A DNA stretch of 64,000 nucleotides, taken from contig NZ_CAJNAT010000024.1 of the NCBI RefSeq assembly GCF_905220705.1, positions 62,001 through 126,000 on the forward strand, read 5' to 3'. Positions 9,653 to 19,079 of the stretch are shown here, in pieces. Position 1 is the stretch's first letter. Each line of letters opens with the position of its first letter. A program made the translations under genes and the position numbers. This DNA comes from Paraburkholderia domus. Lineage in GTDB: Bacteria > Pseudomonadota > Gammaproteobacteria > Burkholderiales > Burkholderiaceae. Under the pieces are notes generated by a model. That model was not told the origin of the DNA and searched no databases. It was given only the letters and a program-made list of their open reading frames with translations.

Positions 9653-10897
9653 TTAGTGGGCAACCGCGGCGGCGCCGTGCTCGTCGATCAGGTGACCGGT
9701 GTAGAAGCGGTCCAGCGAGAACGGCGCGTTCAGCGGATGCGGCTCGTCCCTCGCGATCGTGTGCGCATAGGCCCAGCCCGAACCGGGCGTCGCCTTGAAG
9801 CCGCCCGTGCCCCAGCCGCAATTGAAATAAAGCCCCTTTACATCGGTCTTGCTGATGATCGGGCACGCATCCGGCGACACGTCGACAATGCCGCCCCACT
9901 GGCGGTTCATCCGCACGCGCGAGAACACCGGGAACATTTCGACGATCGCTTCGAGCGTGCCTTCGATGATGTGGAAACTGCCGCGCTGACCAAAGCCCGT
10001 GTACTGATCCACACCAGCGCCGATCACCAGATCGCCCTTGTCGGACTGGCTGATGTAGGCATGCACCGCGTTCGACATCACCACCGTGTTGACCACGGGC
10101 TTGATCGGCTCAGAGACCAACGCCTGCAAAGGATGGCTCTCCAAAGGCAAGCGAATGCCGGCCATATCAGCGAGCGTCGACGTGTTGCCCGCCGCCACCA
10201 CCGCGACCTTCTTTGCCTTGATGAAGCCCTTCGTGGTATCCACGCCGACCACCTGGCTGCCGTCGCGGCGAATACCGGTCACCTGACAGTTCTGCACGAT
10301 ATCGACGCCGGCCTGATCCGCACCACGCGCGAACCCCCACGCAACCGCATCATGCCGGGCCACACCGCCGCGCCGCTGAATCGACGCGCCGAGCACCGGA
10401 TAGCGGCTGTTCAGATTGATGGTCGGCTCGATTTCCTTGATCTGCTCCGGCGTGAGGAATTCGGCATCCACACCGTTCAGCCGGTTCGCATTCACACGGC
10501 GCTCGGTGTCGCGCACGTCCTGTAGCGTGTGCGCGAGGTTCATCACGCCGCGCTGGCTGAACATCACGTTGTAGTTGAGGTCCTGCGACAGACCTTCCCA
10601 CAGCTTCATCGCTTTTTCATAAAGCGCGGCCGATTCGTCCCACAGATAATTCGAGCGGACGATGGTCGTATTGCGCGCGGTATTGCCGCCGCCGATCCAG
10701 CCCTTCTCCAGCACGGCGATATTGCGTACGCCATGTTCTTTCGCGAGGTAGTAGGCCGTGGCGAGACCATGCCCGCCGCCGCCGACGATCACGACGTCGT
10801 ATTCACGCTTAGGCTCCGGGCTCTTCCATTGACGCTCCCAGTTTTCGTGATACGACATCCCGTTGCGCAACAGGCTGAATATCGAATAGCGGCTCAT
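9653..10897 (-). CDS. soxB: Sarcosine oxidase, beta subunit
   Basis: 414 aa flavoprotein carrying the covalent FMN and FAD and the sarcosine-oxidising site (DAO family). The FAD motif VVIVGGGGHGLATAYYLA lies near residues 34-51. Other conserved stretches are KGWIGGGNTARNTTIVRSNY and the C-terminal CGWGTGGFKATPGSGW. It is the first gene of soxBDAG on the minus strand; sdaA follows the same direction 51 bp upstream, so one transcript may cover sdaA-soxBDAG. Confidence 0.97.
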   Translation of the reverse strand: MSRYSIFSLLRNGMSYHENWERQWKSPEPKREYDVVIVGGGGHGLATAYYLAKEHGVRNIAVLEKGWIGGGNTARNTTIVRSNYLWDESAALYEKAMKLWEGLSQDLNYNVMFSQRGVMNLAHTLQDVRDTERRVNANRLNGVDAEFLTPEQIKEIEPTINLNSRYPVLGASIQRRGGVARHDAVAWGFARGADQAGVDIVQNCQVTGIRRDGSQVVGVDTTKGFIKAKKVAVVAAGNTSTLADMAGIRLPLESHPLQALVSEPIKPVVNTVVMSNAVHAYISQSDKGDLVIGAGVDQYTGFGQRGSFHIIEGTLEAIVEMFPVFSRVRMNRQWGGIVDVSPDACPIISKTDVKGLYFNCGWGTGGFKATPGSGWAYAHTIARDEPHPLNAPFSLDRFYTGHLIDEHGAAAVAH

Positions 10898-10948
10898 TGT
10901 GGGTCCTTGGGTTCCTGTTGATACTTTCTGCTTCTTAACTCGTTCAGT

Positions 10949-12343
10949 TCAGCACTCGATGACGTTCACGGCGAGTCCGCCGCGCGACGTCTCCTTGTAT
11001 TTGGTCTTCATGTCCGCGCCGGTTTCGCGCATCGTCTTGATGACGTTATCGAGCGACACGTAATGCTGGCCGTCGCCCTTCATCGCCATGCGCGCGGCGT
11101 TCAGCGCCTTGATCGCGCCCATCGCGTTACGTTCGATGCAGGGAATCTGCACGAGGCCGCCAACTGGGTCGCAGGTCATGCCGAGGTTGTGTTCCATGCC
11201 GATTTCGGCAGCGTTTTCGACTTGCGTCGGCGTGCCGCCCATCACGGCGGCAAGCGCCGCTGCGGCCATCGAGCACGCGACACCTACTTCGCCCTGGCAG
11301 CCCACTTCGGCGCCCGAGATCGAGGCCGTTTCCTTGTAGATGATGCCGATCGCGGCAGCCGTCAGCAGAAAGGTGACGATGCCCTCGTCGTTCGACGCAT
11401 GCATGAACTTCACGTAGTAATGCAGCACGGCGGGAATCACGCCTGCTGCGCCGTTGGTCGGCGCGGTGACGACACGCCCACCCGCGGCGTTTTCTTCATT
11501 CACGGCCATCGCGTAGAGATTGACCCAGTCGAGCATCGACAGCGGATCGCGCAGCGACTCTTCCGAGCGCGAACGCAATTGCGCGCACAGGTCGGCGGCG
11601 CGGCGCTTCACATGCATCGGGCCGGGCAACTCGCCACGCACCTTGCAGCCGCGTTCGACGCAGGCGGACATGACGCGCCAGATCGCCAGCAAGCCTTCGC
11701 GCACTTCCTGTTCGCTGCGCGACGCGCATTCGTTGCGCAGCGTGATCTCGGCGATCGACAAACCGGTTTCGCGGCACACGCGCATCAGATCGTCGCCGGT
11801 GCGAAACGGAAACGGCACTTCCGCGCCGGCACGCAAACCGTTGACGCGGTCGCCTTCGCGATTGATCACAAAGCCGCCGCCGACCGAGTAATACTCTTTC
11901 TCCACCAACAGCTGGCCGTTTTCGTCGAAGGCCTGAAAACGCATGCCGTTCGGATGCACGATGCTCGAACCCGGTGCGCCCGGCATTAGTTTGCGAAAGA
12001 AGCCGAGGTACTCGCGCTCCTCGAATTTGACCGGATGCTTGCCGAGCAGCACCAGTTGCTTCGTCTCGCGGATCGCCTGCAGGCGCGGTTCGATCACGTC
12101 CGGGTCGATCAGATCGGGCAGATTGCCTTCGAGGCCGAGCAACACCGCCTTGTCCGTGCCATGCCCTTTCCCGGTCGCGCCGAGCGAGCCAAACAGGTCG
12201 ACCTTGACGCGGCGTACGAAGCCGAGCAGGTTGGCGTCTTCGATATGCGAAGCGAAACGGCATGCGGCGATCATCGGCCCGACCGTGTGCGAGCTGGAGG
12301 GACCGATGCCGATCTTGAACAGATCGAAGACGCTGACGTTCAT
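10949..12343 (-). CDS. sdaA: L-serine dehydratase (iron-sulfur type)
   Basis: 464 aa single-chain [4Fe-4S] L-serine ammonia-lyase giving pyruvate and ammonia. The N-terminal beta domain begins SVFDLFKIGIGPSSSHT. The C-terminal alpha domain has the cysteines expected for the cluster (GCQGEVGVACSMAAAA, GMTCDPVGG, VQIPCIERNAMGA). Placed directly upstream of soxBDAG, it would drain serine formed from sarcosine-derived glycine and one-carbon units. Confidence 0.96.
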   Translation of the reverse strand: MNVSVFDLFKIGIGPSSSHTVGPMIAACRFASHIEDANLLGFVRRVKVDLFGSLGATGKGHGTDKAVLLGLEGNLPDLIDPDVIEPRLQAIRETKQLVLLGKHPVKFEEREYLGFFRKLMPGAPGSSIVHPNGMRFQAFDENGQLLVEKEYYSVGGGFVINREGDRVNGLRAGAEVPFPFRTGDDLMRVCRETGLSIAEITLRNECASRSEQEVREGLLAIWRVMSACVERGCKVRGELPGPMHVKRRAADLCAQLRSRSEESLRDPLSMLDWVNLYAMAVNEENAAGGRVVTAPTNGAAGVIPAVLHYYVKFMHASNDEGIVTFLLTAAAIGIIYKETASISGAEVGCQGEVGVACSMAAAALAAVMGGTPTQVENAAEIGMEHNLGMTCDPVGGLVQIPCIERNAMGAIKALNAARMAMKGDGQHYVSLDNVIKTMRETGADMKTKYKETSRGGLAVNVIEC

Positions 12344-12616
12344 GGCGTGCCTTATACGTTGCGGTGCTTAGGTTGCCGGGTTTGGCTTGAACTAGCCCCT
12401 ATTGCACCGCAGGTCAATTTGGACCGATAGAATAAAAACGGCATGCCAGTGGGATAGTGGCGTCAAGCGGGCCGCCGGCCAAGCGCGGCGGCGTATTTGC
12501 GATGACTTCTGACGCATTTGCGACAGGCGCGGACGTTGCCGCTGGCGATGCTGATGAAGCGCCCCGATTCCCGGTGCTATGCTTGATTTCAACCCTTTCC
12601 CTTGCTGGCTGCATGC
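12344..12616. promoter_or_regulatory. Divergent intergenic region, sdaA / GlxA-type regulator
   Basis: About 270 bp between two divergently read genes, so it should carry both promoters and the operator(s) of the regulator. I could not pick out a confident -35/-10 pair or a clear AraC-type direct repeat by eye. Confidence 0.4.
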
Positions 12617-13699
12617 ATGAATTCCGCTGAACCGCTTCCCCTTCAATCGATCGACGGCCCCTCGAAGCAGCGCATCCGCTTCGGCATCATCCTGCTGCCG
12701 AACTTCACGCTGACGGCGTTCTCGGGGTTCGTCGACCTGCTGCGCCTGTCCGCGGATGAAGGCGACTTCAGCAAGCCCGTGCGCTGTTCGTGGAGCGTAA
12801 TAGGGGAAACCCTCGCTCCGGTGCGCGCGAGTTGCGGGATCCAGATCACGCCGTGGGAAACGTTCGACAACGCTGAACCGTTTGACTACGTCGTTGTGGT
12901 GGGCGGCCTGCTGCATTCCGGGCCGGCCGCGAACGATGCGACGCTGGCCTTCATCCGCCGTGCCGCCGCCACCGATGCGACGCTGGTCGGCATGTGCACC
13001 GGCGTGTTTTCGCTGATGCGCGCGGGCGTGCTGGACGGCCACCGCATTTGCGTGAGCTGGTTTCACTACTGGGATTTCATCGAACGCTTTCCGGCGGTCA
13101 ATGAGGACGCGTTGGTGGCGGACCGGCTATTCGTGATCGACCGTCGACGTATTACGTGTTCCGGTGGGCGGGCATCGATCGACGTGGCTGCGGCGATTCT
13201 GCTGCGGCACTTTGAGACGGCCACGGTGCAAAAGGCGCTGCGGATTCTGCTGGTCGACGATATGCAGAAGGGCAACGCGCCGCAGCCGCACCCGCCAGGA
13301 TTGGCACCCGCCTCGCATCCGAAGGTGAAGCGCGCAATTCTGCTGATGGAGCAGCACGTGGGGCGTTCCTTGTCGCTCGATGAACTGGCACGCAAGCTGG
13401 ACCTCTCGCCGCGTCAACTCGAGCGGCTCTTCAAGGCGGAAACCGGCAAGGCGCCGCAGGCCTACGCGAAGCAGGTGCGTTTGCGCACTGCGGCGTGGCT
13501 GCTGACGAGTTCGGATAAGACGGTGGCGGATATCGCGTCGAGTTGTGGCTTCTCCGATGCCTCGCATCTGGGTCGCGAATTCCGCAAGCAGTTCGGCTTA
13601 CCGCCGATGATGTACCGTGAGCAACGTGGTACGGCGGCGGAAGTGGATGAGGGCTCGGGATATGACGAAACGTTCCCGGGCCGGGCTCAGGCGATTTGA
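12617..13699 (+). CDS. GlxA-family AraC transcriptional regulator (possible sarcosine/betaine regulator)
   Basis: 360 aa from the ATG at 12617; an in-frame TTG at 12602 is a less likely start. The N-terminal DJ-1/PfpI-like sensor domain (about 15-210) is followed by an AraC-type double helix-turn-helix (LSLDELARKLDLSPRQLERLFKAE and VADIASSCGFSDASHLGREF). Regulators of this type (GbdR, SouR, CdhR) control betaine, sarcosine and carnitine genes in pseudomonads. Divergence from sdaA-soxBDAG suggests a SouR-like role, but this is inference from position. Confidence 0.85.
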   Translation: MNSAEPLPLQSIDGPSKQRIRFGIILLPNFTLTAFSGFVDLLRLSADEGDFSKPVRCSWSVIGETLAPVRASCGIQITPWETFDNAEPFDYVVVVGGLLHSGPAANDATLAFIRRAAATDATLVGMCTGVFSLMRAGVLDGHRICVSWFHYWDFIERFPAVNEDALVADRLFVIDRRRITCSGGRASIDVAAAILLRHFETATVQKALRILLVDDMQKGNAPQPHPPGLAPASHPKVKRAILLMEQHVGRSLSLDELARKLDLSPRQLERLFKAETGKAPQAYAKQVRLRTAAWLLTSSDKTVADIASSCGFSDASHLGREFRKQFGLPPMMYREQRGTAAEVDEGSGYDETFPGRAQAI

Positions 13700-13775
13700 G
13701 CGCGGTGTTTGTTGCCCACGTCGTTTTGCAGACCTGGATTCCCGGCTAAATCGGCGGGTCAGGTTTTGCAGTTCC

Positions 13776-13805
13776 GCTTTCGCGCCGCCGGAACGGCGCG
13801 AAAGC
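13776..13805. terminator. Perfect 12-bp hairpin between convergent genes
   Basis: Arms GCTTTCGCGCCG and CGGCGCGAAAGC enclose a 6-nt loop, between the regulator ending at 13699 and choX ending at 13826. It lacks a strong T run on either strand, so it may act as a weak bidirectional terminator or as an mRNA 3'-end stabiliser. Confidence 0.6.
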
Positions 13806-13825
13806 CCAAGCTAAACCCTCACGCC

Positions 13826-14761
13826 TCACTGCCCCGCGACATAAGCCTTCACCGCCGGCAAACCGTCCTTGCCATCGAACGTCTTGACGCCCGCTAGCCA
13901 CTTGTCGAGCACAGCCGGATTCGCCTTGAGCCAATCCTTTGCCGCCTTGTTCGGATCGGTCTTGTTCATGATCGGCAGCATCACATGGTTCTCGATATCG
14001 GTCGTGAAGTGCAGGTTCGACACCAGCTTCGCGACGTTCGGGCAACGCGTCGAGTAATCGTTCGGGACGACCGTCAGGACTTTGGCTTCGCCGTAGTTCG
14101 GGCCGAACACGTCGTCGCCACCGGACAGATAATCGATCTTCATCTGCACGTTCATCGGATGCGGTTCCCAGCCGAGAAACACGATCGGTTTCTTGTCGCG
14201 AACCGCGCGATTCACTTCGACCAGCATGCCCGCCTCGCTCGACTCCACCAGCTTGAACTTGCCAAGGCCGTACTGGTTGCTGTCGATCATCTTCTTGATC
14301 AGCGCATTGCCGTCGTTACCCGGCTCGATGCCATAGATCTTGCCGTCGAGCTTGTCGTAGTTCTTCGCGATGTCAGCGAACGTCTTGATGCCCGCCTGGT
14401 ACGCATAGTCCGGCACAGCCAGCGTGTATTTCGCCCCAGTCAGGTTCGGCGTGGGTAGCACGGTGAGCTGACCGGCCTTTTTGAACGGATCGATCATCGG
14501 GTCCATGGTCGGCGACCAGTAGCCGAGGAACACGTCGATCTGCTTGCTCTTCACCCCCGCGAAGGTGATCGGCACCGAGGCAATAGTCTTGGTCGGCTTA
14601 TAGCCGAGCCCTTCCAGCACCGTCGAGGCAAGACCGGTCGTCGCGGCGATATCGGTCCAACCGACGTCGGCGAACCGGACGTCCCGGCAGGTGGCAGGTT
14701 CCGCGGCAAAGACAGACGACACCGACAGCGCGCACAACGACGCAGCCCACAAACGTTTCAT
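13826..14761 (-). CDS. choX: Choline/glycine betaine periplasmic binding protein
   Basis: 311 aa with a signal peptide (MKRLWAASLCALSVSSVFAA) and an OpuAC-type substrate-binding domain. The mature protein begins EPATCRDVRFADVGWTD and contains stretches typical of ChoX/CaiX proteins (VFLGYWSPTMDPMI, FLGWEPHPMN) that supply aromatic cage residues. It presents substrate to ChoVW. It is the last gene of the choV-choW-regulator-choX unit, 108 bp after the regulator, so it may also have its own promoter. Whether choline or betaine is preferred cannot be told. Confidence 0.92.
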   Translation of the reverse strand: MKRLWAASLCALSVSSVFAAEPATCRDVRFADVGWTDIAATTGLASTVLEGLGYKPTKTIASVPITFAGVKSKQIDVFLGYWSPTMDPMIDPFKKAGQLTVLPTPNLTGAKYTLAVPDYAYQAGIKTFADIAKNYDKLDGKIYGIEPGNDGNALIKKMIDSNQYGLGKFKLVESSEAGMLVEVNRAVRDKKPIVFLGWEPHPMNVQMKIDYLSGGDDVFGPNYGEAKVLTVVPNDYSTRCPNVAKLVSNLHFTTDIENHVMLPIMNKTDPNKAAKDWLKANPAVLDKWLAGVKTFDGKDGLPAVKAYVAGQ

Positions 14762-14869
14762 GGCGTTCCCTCAGGGTGATTGATGCTTTACTGGTTTTAC
14801 TAATCGGATTTTCCGGGCGCGATTCTTTACTGCAACTACATTGATGCCAACTCATGTACGTAGACTCAT

Positions 14870-15871
14870 CTACGCCGACAGCCGCCGCTCGACACTCGGC
14901 GCGTGACCGAACTGCGCGCGGTAAGCCTTGCTGAAATGACACGGCGAATGAAAACCACATACGGCCGTCACTCGCGCAATCGACGCATCCGTATTGCGCA
15001 ACAGTTCGCGCGCACGACGCAAACGCAGCGTCAGGTAATAGTGCGTCGGCGACACGCTCAAAAACATCTTGAACATGCGCTGCAAATGACGTTGCGACAA
15101 CTGCACTAGCCGCGCGAGTTCATCCAGCGATAACGGCTCTTCGATATTGGCTTCCATCAACCGCACCACTTCGATCAACTCCGCGCGCGAGAAGCCGACC
15201 CGCGCGTCGACGGGAATATGCTGATAATCGGTCGAACCGCGAATCCGCTCGACAATAAACTGCTCGGACACCTGCGCCGCGACTGCCTGACCGAGGCGCA
15301 TACCGACCAGGTTCAGCATCAGATCGAGCGGCGCGGTGCCGCCGGTGCAGGTCATCCGGTCACGGTCGATCACGAACAGTTCATCCGCGAAACGCACGTG
15401 CGGGTAGCTTTTGTGCAACGGCGACATGTCTTCCCAGTGCACGGTACAGCGATATCCGTCGAGCAGGTTTGCAGCCAGCAACGCGTACGGCCCCGTGCAA
15501 ATGCCGCCAAGCGGAATGCCTTTCGACGCAACGTCCTGCAGCAACGCGACGATCGTCTCGTCGACGTAATCGCGCACATGCCAGCCGGCGCAGACGATCA
15601 GCACATCCGGCATGCCCGCTTCGGCCAGCGTGGTGGTCGGCTTCACGGTGATGCCGTTGCTCGCTCGCGCCGGCTCGCCGTCAGGCGTAATCACGGACCA
15701 CGTGTAGTGCTGCGCGCGGCCCACGTAGTTGGCCATACGCAGCACTTCGACCGCGCTCGTAAATGCGATCATCGAAAAGTTTGGCAGCGTCAGAAAGCCG
15801 AAGTGCGCGAGCCCGGCCAGCGGGGAATCGGATGGGGCCTCAACAACAGGTGAGATCGCGTCGCGCTTCAT
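14870..15871 (-). CDS. gbdR: GbdR-like AraC/GlxA transcriptional activator
   Basis: 333 aa with an N-terminal DJ-1/PfpI-like domain and a C-terminal AraC DNA-binding domain (LSLDELARLVQLSQRHLQRMFKMF, then RVTAVCGFHSPCHFSKAYR). It closely resembles GbdR, the betaine/dimethylglycine-responsive activator of betaine catabolism and choline uptake in Pseudomonas. It starts 7 bp after choW stops and precedes choX, so it sits inside the transporter operon. The gene name is by family resemblance and context. Confidence 0.82.
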   Translation of the reverse strand: MKRDAISPVVEAPSDSPLAGLAHFGFLTLPNFSMIAFTSAVEVLRMANYVGRAQHYTWSVITPDGEPARASNGITVKPTTTLAEAGMPDVLIVCAGWHVRDYVDETIVALLQDVASKGIPLGGICTGPYALLAANLLDGYRCTVHWEDMSPLHKSYPHVRFADELFVIDRDRMTCTGGTAPLDLMLNLVGMRLGQAVAAQVSEQFIVERIRGSTDYQHIPVDARVGFSRAELIEVVRLMEANIEEPLSLDELARLVQLSQRHLQRMFKMFLSVSPTHYYLTLRLRRARELLRNTDASIARVTAVCGFHSPCHFSKAYRAQFGHAPSVERRLSA

Positions 15872-15878
15872 AGGCGGC

Positions 15879-16781
15879 TCAGCTGTGCTGCGCCGTCGGC
15901 GCGCGGCGCACCTTCATGACGCTGCGCAAGCCCGACAGCAGCGGCGCCCGCGCCGTACCCGGCGACCGGCCGAAGCTTTCCGTGATGCGATCGAGAATGA
16001 TCGCAAGCATCACCACCGAGAGGCCGCTTTCGAAGCCGAGGCCGATATCGAGCCGCTGAATACTCGCCAGCACGTCGTTGCCCAGACCGCCCGCGCCCAC
16101 CATCGAGGCGATGATCACCATCGAGAGCGCCATCATGATCGTCTGATTCACGCCGGTCATGATCGACGGCAGTGCGTTCGGAAACTGCACCTTGTAGAGC
16201 AATTGCAAGGGCGTACAGCCGAACGCCTGCCCTGCTTCGACGATTTCGCGATTCACATGCTTGATGCCGAGCGACGTGAGGCGCACAGCAGGCGGCATCG
16301 CGAAGATCACCGTGGAGAGAATCCCCGGCACACGGCCGAGACCGAACAGCATCGCCGCCGGAATCAGGTAGACGAACGCGGGCATGGTCTGCATCAGATC
16401 GAGCACGGGGCGCACCATCATTTCGACAGTGCGGCTCTTCGCGGTCCAGATGCCAAGCGGCACGCCGAGCAGCAGGCTGATCAAGGTCGATGAGAGCGTT
16501 AGACCGAGCGTGATCACCATCTGATCCCAGAAGCCGGTGCCGTAGATCAGCAGCATCGCCAGCAACGTGAACAGCGCGAAACGCCAGCCCACCCGCCATA
16601 AACCGACGCCCACGAAAAATGCCATCAGCGCCCACATCGGCACCGCTTGCAGACCATGTTCGATCAGCGCGGCAAAACTCTCGATGACCTTGCCGATGGA
16701 GTCGAAGGTTTTTGCGTCGTGGTCGAGCAGGTAGTGAACGCCGTGATCGACCCAGGCGCCAAGTGGAATGACTTCAGACAT
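15879..16781 (-). CDS. choW: Choline/glycine betaine ABC transporter permease
   Basis: 300 aa ProW/OpuAB-type permease with about six membrane segments and the cytoplasmic EAA loop (EIVEAGQAFGCTPLQLLYKVQ) that contacts the ATPase. It starts inside the 3' end of choV (8-bp overlap), a sign of translational coupling. It forms the inner-membrane channel for ChoX-bound substrate. Confidence 0.93.
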   Translation of the reverse strand: MSEVIPLGAWVDHGVHYLLDHDAKTFDSIGKVIESFAALIEHGLQAVPMWALMAFFVGVGLWRVGWRFALFTLLAMLLIYGTGFWDQMVITLGLTLSSTLISLLLGVPLGIWTAKSRTVEMMVRPVLDLMQTMPAFVYLIPAAMLFGLGRVPGILSTVIFAMPPAVRLTSLGIKHVNREIVEAGQAFGCTPLQLLYKVQFPNALPSIMTGVNQTIMMALSMVIIASMVGAGGLGNDVLASIQRLDIGLGFESGLSVVMLAIILDRITESFGRSPGTARAPLLSGLRSVMKVRRAPTAQHS

Positions 16782-17952
16782 GAGAACCTCGATGGCGCGT
16801 GAGAACGTTCAGTACGTTCGTCTTGTTGACCGAACCGCAGTAGGAGCCGTCCGCTTCGACGACCGGCAGTGGCGCACGGCTCGCGACCACGCGCTCGACG
16901 ACGTCGTCCAAAGGCGTAGTGCGGCGGATGCACTCGATTTGATTGAGCTTCGGCGACGCGCTGCCCATCGCATCGCGGCACACGAAGCCGCGGATCTTGC
17001 GCTCGGCGTCGAGCACGAACGCGTAGTCAGCGCTGCCGTTGAGCGTCGCGGCCACACTCGAGGCGTCGATCTGCGGCGAATGCTGCATGAGCGGCACCGC
17101 GTCGGTCTGCATCAGGTCGCCAGCTGTCAGATAGCGGCTGGTGTCGATACCTTCGAAGAACGCGCGCACATAGTCGTCGGCGGGATTGGTGATGATTTGC
17201 TGGGGCGTGCCGACCTGCACCACCTTGCCGCCTTCCATGATTGCGATCCGCGTGCCGATGCGCATGGCCTCTTCGAGATCGTGCGAGACGAACAGGATGG
17301 TGCGCTGCTGCTCGCGTTGCAGATCGAGCAGCACGTTCTGCATTTCCTTGCGTTTGAGCGGATCGAGCGCGGAGAACGCCTCGTCCATGATCATCAAGGA
17401 AGGATTGACCGCCAGCGCCCGCGCAAGACCCACGCGCTGCTGCATGCCGCCTGAAAGCTGAGCCGGCAGCTTTTCCGCGAAGGGCGCGAGGCCGACCTGT
17501 TCGAGCACGGTCATGGCGCGCTTCTCGCGCTCCTTCTTGCCGATGCCCGCCACTTCCAGCCCGAACGCCGCATTGGACAGCACCGTGCGTTGCGGCATCA
17601 GCGCGAAGGACTGGAACACCATGCTCATGTCCTTGCGGCGCAGCGCCGTGAGTTCCGAGCGCGGTACGCTGGCCACATCGCGGCCGTCGATCAGTACTTT
17701 GCCGGCCGTCGGCTCGACGAGACGATTGATCAGGCGAATCAGCGTCGACTTGCCGGAGCCGGACAGGCCCATCAGCACGAAGATCTCGCCTTCCTTGACT
17801 TCGAACGACACGTTATGGACACCGACTATCTGACCGGTGCGCGCGAACACTTCCTCTTTCGTCGCGCCGCCTGCCAGCATGCCGATCGCCTGTTTCGGGT
17901 TGGTGCCGAACACTTTGCACAGCCCTTCGACCACGACCTTGGGGGAATTCAT
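16774..17952 (-). CDS. choV: Choline/glycine betaine ABC transporter ATPase
   Basis: 392 aa from the ATG at 17952 (MNSPKVVVEG), chosen because AGGAGAACGTTCA lies just before it. ProV-type ATPase: Walker A GLSGSGKST (62-70), signature LSGGMQQRVGLARAL (from 166), Walker B LMIMDEAF (186-193). The C-terminal CBS-like regulatory region (about 285-385) often senses ionic strength or nucleotide in this family. First gene of the four-gene cho unit on the minus strand. Confidence 0.94.
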   Translation of the reverse strand: MNSPKVVVEGLCKVFGTNPKQAIGMLAGGATKEEVFARTGQIVGVHNVSFEVKEGEIFVLMGLSGSGKSTLIRLINRLVEPTAGKVLIDGRDVASVPRSELTALRRKDMSMVFQSFALMPQRTVLSNAAFGLEVAGIGKKEREKRAMTVLEQVGLAPFAEKLPAQLSGGMQQRVGLARALAVNPSLMIMDEAFSALDPLKRKEMQNVLLDLQREQQRTILFVSHDLEEAMRIGTRIAIMEGGKVVQVGTPQQIITNPADDYVRAFFEGIDTSRYLTAGDLMQTDAVPLMQHSPQIDASSVAATLNGSADYAFVLDAERKIRGFVCRDAMGSASPKLNQIECIRRTTPLDDVVERVVASRAPLPVVEADGSYCGSVNKTNVLNVLTRHRGSHV

Positions 17953-18720
17953 TGAACGTTCTCCTAGCGTGGCGGACGTCCGTCCGCGCTGTGCATACAT
18001 AGTTGCCAGAAAAAAGTATGCCTAGCCGACTATTTCCGACAACCACATGTGGAAATGCGACACCGCTGCCGTACGAGAACGGGCGGACGGCCGGCGAAGC
18101 CCTGTTGGACAAGGGTTTGCGAGGTGTTGGGGTGATCGGTCGGGCGTGTCGCGCCAGAGCAAGTCAGGGCGGTCCCGGCGGAAAAAACGGCTGTGGGGGA
18201 CGTGACAGGTACGCTTGCCGCGGTGCAGCACGCGCACGTTGACTCAACGGACGCCGCTGCGCGTCCGCGAGATGGACATCAAGATCAACGATCGATGCTC
18301 AATGACGGGTCCGAACAACCTGCAGCAAACGGTCCGCGCGCGAAAAATACCAGATCGCAAGACAGCCCAGTACCGGGTACATGCAGCACATGCGCGCGAG
18401 CGCCCAAATCTCAGCAGAAAAGCTCATTGCGTCCCCCGGTCCAGCGTGGATGCCTGTCGGCAAAATTTGAAACGGCACGACCTGGCTATCGATTGCCGGT
18501 TCGTGCCGAAAGCAGTGTCGCTCCTTGCATGCAGCGGAGGAAAACCGGAGGTCTAGCCGGCTCATGACGCACGGGAATCATTAGGGCAACCTTAAGGCTG
18601 CGCACCGTTACTCTGTGTTACCAATCTCGCATCCCTCTTGCACCTGCAAACCGCGGCCCTGCCTAAACTGCGCACCATCTTCACTGTCATCGCCTGCAAC
18701 CATCAGGCGAAAAGAAAAAC
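17953..18720. other. Long intergenic region upstream of choV
   Basis: About 770 bp holding the choV promoter region and the upstream region of the small exported protein at 18721. A 10-bp palindrome CCACATGTGG lies near 18042-18051, within 100 bp of choV, and is a possible operator. A possible 42-codon ORF on the minus strand is listed separately. Nothing else is recognisable. Confidence 0.45.
18299..18427 (-). CDS. Possible small membrane protein
   Basis: 42 codons from an ATG at 18427 preceded by GGGGGACGCA, an acceptable ribosome site. The peptide begins MSFSAEIWALARM, has a hydrophobic middle (YPVLGCLAIWYF) and a basic tail, the look of a single-span small membrane protein. No motif is recognised. 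Evidence is only the start context and composition, so this may be chance. Confidence 0.3.
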   Translation of the reverse strand: MSFSAEIWALARMCCMYPVLGCLAIWYFSRADRLLQVVRTRH

Positions 18721-19035
18721 ATGCGCAAGAACCTATTATCAGTGATTCTCGGCGGCGCGATATTAGTGGCTTCCACAGCCGCTTCCGCCCACGTCGACGT
18801 GGGCATCGGCATTGGCATTCCCGGGCCGGTCTTCGTGCCTGCCCAGCCGGCCTACATTGCGCCTCCGCCGGTCGTCTACGCGCCCGCGCCGGTGGTGGGA
18901 TATGGCTACGGCGACGACTGGCGCGCCCGCGAATGGCATGAGCGGCAGGAATGGCGTGAACGGCAGTGGCGCCATCACGAGCATGAGGAGCACGAGCGCG
19001 AATGGCACGAGCGCCATGGCTGGGATGGGGATTGA
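18721..19035 (+). CDS. Small exported His/Glu/Trp-rich protein
   Basis: 104 aa. A signal peptide (MRKNLLSVILGGAILVASTAASA) is followed by a Pro/Ala/Tyr segment (APPPVVYAPAPVVGYG) and a highly charged tail rich in His, Glu, Arg and Trp (HEHEEHEREWHERHG). Such tails could bind metal ions, and the neighbour at 19080 is an iron transporter, but no function is established. Related small periplasmic proteins are common in Burkholderia. Confidence 0.75.
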   Translation: MRKNLLSVILGGAILVASTAASAHVDVGIGIGIPGPVFVPAQPAYIAPPPVVYAPAPVVGYGYGDDWRAREWHERQEWRERQWRHHEHEEHEREWHERHGWDGD

Positions 19036-19079
19036 GGCAAACGGAGTAGCGGCGGCATCGGCCGACGCCACGATCGCGG

